DNA from: Streptomyces sp. ICC1
Lineage (GTDB): Bacteria > Actinomycetota > Actinomycetes > Streptomycetales > Streptomycetaceae
Assembly: GCF_003287935.1 (NCBI RefSeq)
Contig: NZ_CP030287.1
Coordinates: 1,488,001-1,552,000 of the forward strand
Direction of reading: 5' to 3'
DNA: 64,000 nucleotides
The position numbers and the translations under genes are program-made. The notes under the pieces were generated by a model. The model saw only the letters and a program-made list of their open reading frames with translations. It searched no databases and was not told the DNA's origin. The number at the start of each line of letters is the position of its first letter. Positions within the stretch are counted from its first letter, which is position 1. Below are positions 61,530-64,000 of the stretch, piece after piece.

Positions 61530-64000
61530 ATGAGACTCATCAGCATCCGCAGGAGCCCACGGCGGCGGCGCGGCCCGGCGGCCGCGCTGCTCGCCGCCGC
61601 CCTCGCCGCGGCCGGCCTGGCCGCCGCCGGACCGATCGCCTCACCGGCCGCGGCCGCCGGCACGGCCACCGGCACGGCCACCGGCACGGGCGCCGCCGCC
61701 GCGTCCACCGCGGGCAACGTCACCGGCTTCACCCAGTCCGGGAACACCTTCACCGCCACCACGTCCAGCGGCGCCAAGGCCCGCGTCGTCGTCGCCCGCG
61801 CCGACATCTTCCGGCTCTGGCTCTCGCCCGACGGCGCCTTCACCAACGACCCGGCCGGCAAGGACCTCGCCACCACCACCGACTTCGGCTCCGTGAGCAC
61901 CGGTTGGACCGACGCGGGCGCCTACTACCGGATCACCACCGGATCCCTGTCCATCCGGGTCAACAAGACACCGCTGCAGTTCTCCGTCTACCGGGCCGAC
62001 AACTCCACCCCCGTCTGGCAGGAGGCCCAGCCCACCTCCTGGACCGGCGGCCAGACCACCCAGTACCTCGCGCGCGGCGCCGACGAGCAGTTCTACGGAA
62101 CCGGCCTGCGCCTGGGCGAATGGGCGCTGCGCGGCAAGACCGTCCCGATCGCCGTGGACAACAAGTGGCGCGAGAACAACAACGCCAGCCCCGCGCCCTT
62201 CTACATGTCCACCAACGGCTACGGCGTGATGCGCAACACCTGGGCCCCGGGCTCGTACGGGTTCAACGCGCCGGCCACCCTCACCCACAACGAGAACCGC
62301 TTCGACGCCTGGTACTTCACCGGCGACTCCCTGAAGTCCGTCCTCGACGCCTACACCGACGTCAGCGGCAAACCCTTCATGGCCCCGGCGTGGGGCTTCG
62401 AGCTGGGCAACGCCGACTGCTTCAACGCCTCCAACCCGGACTACCAGGGCGACCACAACCGGCTCCGCCACCAGACCACCCCGGACGTCGTCGGCTACGC
62501 CACCGACGCCCGCGCCGCCGACATGCCCTCGGGCTGGTTCCTGCCCAACGACGGCTACGGCTGCGGCTACACGGCGCCCCTGAAGTCCACGGTCGACGCG
62601 CTCAAGGCCAAGGGCTTCCAGACCGGACTGTGGACCTCGACGGGCCTCGGCTCGATCAACGAGGAGGTGGGCACCGCCGGGTCCCGAGGGGTGAAGACCG
62701 ACGTGGCCTGGATCGGCGGCGGCTACAAGACGGCGTTCAACGGAGTGCAGCAGGCCGTCGACGGCATCGAGAAGAACTCCGACGCCCGCCGCTACGTCTG
62801 GACCGTCGACGGCTGGGCCGGCACCCAGCGCAACGCCGTCGTCTGGACCGGCGACACCAACGGCACCTGGGACGACATGCGCTGGCACGTCCCGGCCATC
62901 ACGGGGGCCGGCCTCTCCGGCCTCAACTACGCCTCCGGCGACATCGACGGCATCTTCGCCGGCAGTCCGAAGACCTACGTCCGCGACCTCCAGTGGAAGG
63001 CCTTCACCCCGGCCTTCATGACCATGTCGGGCTGGGGCGCGACCGGCCCGACGGCCGGCTACCAGGACAAGCAGCCCTGGCGGTTCGCGGAGCCGTACCT
63101 CTCCATCAACCGCAAGTACCTCCAGCTGAAGATGCGGCTGATGCCGTACCTGTACACGATGAGCCGGACCGCGCACGAGACCGGCGTCCCGAGCACCCGC
63201 GCGATGGTCCTGGAGTACCCCGGTGACCCGGTGGCCCGCTCCAACCTGACCAGCGGCCAGTTCATGGCAGGCGATTCCCTCCTCGTCGCGCCCGTCGTCT
63301 CCGACACCTCCGTACGGGACGGCATCTACCTGCCCGCCGGCACCTGGACGGACTACTGGACCGGCAAGACGTACGCCGGACCGGGCTGGCTCAACGGCTA
63401 CCAGGCGCCCCTCGACACCCTGCCCCTCTTCGTCAAGGGCGGCGCGATCGTCCCGATGTGGCCGCAGATGAACTACACGGGGGAGAAGTCCGTCTCCACC
63501 CTCACCTACGACATCCACCCGCGCGCCAACTCCTCCTTCAGCCTCTACGAGGACGACGGCATCACCCGCGCCCACCAGTCGGGCGCCTTCGCCCGCCAGC
63601 AGGTCGACGTCACCGCGCCCGCCTCCGGCTCCGGCGACGTCACCGTGTCCGTTTCCGCCCCGACCGGCAGCTACGCCGGCAAACCCGCCTCGCGCGGCTA
63701 CGAGTTCACCCTCCACGTGGCCACCGCCCCCGGCGCGCTCACGGTGGACGGCACGGCGCTCACCCGGCTGACCAGCAAGGCCGCCTACGATGCGGCGGCG
63801 ACGGGCTGGTTCTTCGACGCGGCCGACCGCGGCGGCATCCTGTGGACCAAGACGGGTACGAAGGCGGGCGCGTTCAGCGTCTCGGCCACCGGCACCTCCG
63901 TCCCGGCGGCCGATCCCGTCCCGGCCACCTCCAGCCCCGTCCCGCAGTCGGGCTGGACCGTGGTCTCCGCCGACAGCCAGGAGACCGGCGGGGAGAACGG
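61530..64000 (+). CDS. Secreted GH31-family glycosidase (3' end outside window)
   Basis: At least 823 residues from ATG 61530 with GAGGAG upstream; the frame is still open at the window end. A long signal peptide (RRRRGPAAALLAAALAAAGL, cleavage near SPAAAA), a beta-rich N-domain, and the catalytic barrel with the nucleophile Asp in GVKTDVAWIGGG and the acid/base Asp in VVWTGDTNGTWDDMRWHVPA. Then the C-terminal sheets (LYEDDGITRAHQSGAFA). It is an extracellular alpha-glucosidase/xylosidase-type enzyme; exact bond not predictable. Confidence 0.93.
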   Translation, partial: MRLISIRRSPRRRRGPAAALLAAALAAAGLAAAGPIASPAAAAGTATGTATGTGAAAASTAGNVTGFTQSGNTFTATTSSGAKARVVVARADIFRLWLSPDGAFTNDPAGKDLATTTDFGSVSTGWTDAGAYYRITTGSLSIRVNKTPLQFSVYRADNSTPVWQEAQPTSWTGGQTTQYLARGADEQFYGTGLRLGEWALRGKTVPIAVDNKWRENNNASPAPFYMSTNGYGVMRNTWAPGSYGFNAPATLTHNENRFDAWYFTGDSLKSVLDAYTDVSGKPFMAPAWGFELGNADCFNASNPDYQGDHNRLRHQTTPDVVGYATDARAADMPSGWFLPNDGYGCGYTAPLKSTVDALKAKGFQTGLWTSTGLGSINEEVGTAGSRGVKTDVAWIGGGYKTAFNGVQQAVDGIEKNSDARRYVWTVDGWAGTQRNAVVWTGDTNGTWDDMRWHVPAITGAGLSGLNYASGDIDGIFAGSPKTYVRDLQWKAFTPAFMTMSGWGATGPTAGYQDKQPWRFAEPYLSINRKYLQLKMRLMPYLYTMSRTAHETGVPSTRAMVLEYPGDPVARSNLTSGQFMAGDSLLVAPVVSDTSVRDGIYLPAGTWTDYWTGKTYAGPGWLNGYQAPLDTLPLFVKGGAIVPMWPQMNYTGEKSVSTLTYDIHPRANSSFSLYEDDGITRAHQSGAFARQQVDVTAPASGSGDVTVSVSAPTGSYAGKPASRGYEFTLHVATAPGALTVDGTALTRLTSKAAYDAAATGWFFDAADRGGILWTKTGTKAGAFSVSATGTSVPAADPVPATSSPVPQSGWTVVSADSQETGGEN

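Noticed and set aside
61641..63716. 691-codon minus-strand frame opposite the GH31 gene
   Set aside because: Gly/Val/Glu-rich antisense frame; the plus strand has a signal peptide and both GH31 catalytic aspartates and is open throughout.

Overview
This is very GC-rich DNA with actinobacterial gene style: GTG and TTG starts, GGAGG-type ribosome sites, Tat and Sec exported enzymes, a cydDC exporter, a SigB/F/G-type sigma factor, ISL3-type insertion sequence DNA and the Streptomyces-like hairpin repeat near 19.85 kb. A Streptomyces (or close relative) chromosome is the best reading, probably an arm-like or island-rich part.

Layout. (1) 1-2.23 kb: end of cydD and a cydC that stops after its membrane domain. 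(2) 2.23-48.7 kb: an accessory block that starts where cydC is cut and ends where a secreted glucanase-like gene has lost its own 5' end. It holds an ester/amide hydrolase group (M20 peptidase, two carboxylesterases, a metallo-beta-lactamase-fold hydrolase; 4.7-10.2 kb), small SMI1/KNR4 and DUF1877 genes, an ISL3 element with a dead transposase and an extra terminal repeat (11.6-14.8 kb), a divergent cupin/TetR pair with a dyad between them (16.7-17.9 kb), a decaying stretch rich in pseudogenes (20.5-28.5 kb) around one intact two-component system, an NfeD/SPFH/NhaA membrane group (28.7-31.9 kb), a PadR-DUF1048-DUF1048 operon followed by a shrunken drug-exporter chimera (32.4-33.9 kb), and a large arsenic-resistance island (34-43.3 kb). 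After it come stress-type small genes (DUF2785, PRC-barrel, hydrophobic peptides, two related cytosolic/membrane proteins; 43.4-47.6 kb). (3) 48.7-64 kb: mostly intact exported hydrolases and housekeeping-like genes: CBM3-GH16-like protein, subtilisin-like protease, sigma factor, a glycine-betaine/proline-type ABC importer, TetR plus cytochrome P450 behind a perfect operator, a second LRV-type repeat protein, and a GH31 glycosidase cut by the window end.

How the genes work together. The arsenic island can reduce arsenate (arsC with its own trxA and trxB), expel arsenite (ACR3, possibly an aquaglyceroporin), oxidise or otherwise process arsenicals (ArsO-like flavoprotein), methylate arsenite (arsM), and sense it with two ArsR proteins of different cysteine layout. 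Candidate ArsR-type dyads lie upstream of the efflux gene and arsM. A second ArsC-like protein keeps its N-terminal helical domain but has lost the catalytic CX5R loop. Palindromes in front of the PadR gene, the P450-linked TetR gene and the M20 peptidase gene point to local autoregulation.

Decay is the other theme. At least a dozen genes are frameshifted, internally deleted or truncated, and three otherwise continuous frames are each broken by one in-frame TGA. Indels next to homopolymers could be sequencing errors, but the TGAs and the internal deletions are not that kind of error. All functions here are read from sequence motifs and remembered family features; no database search was run.
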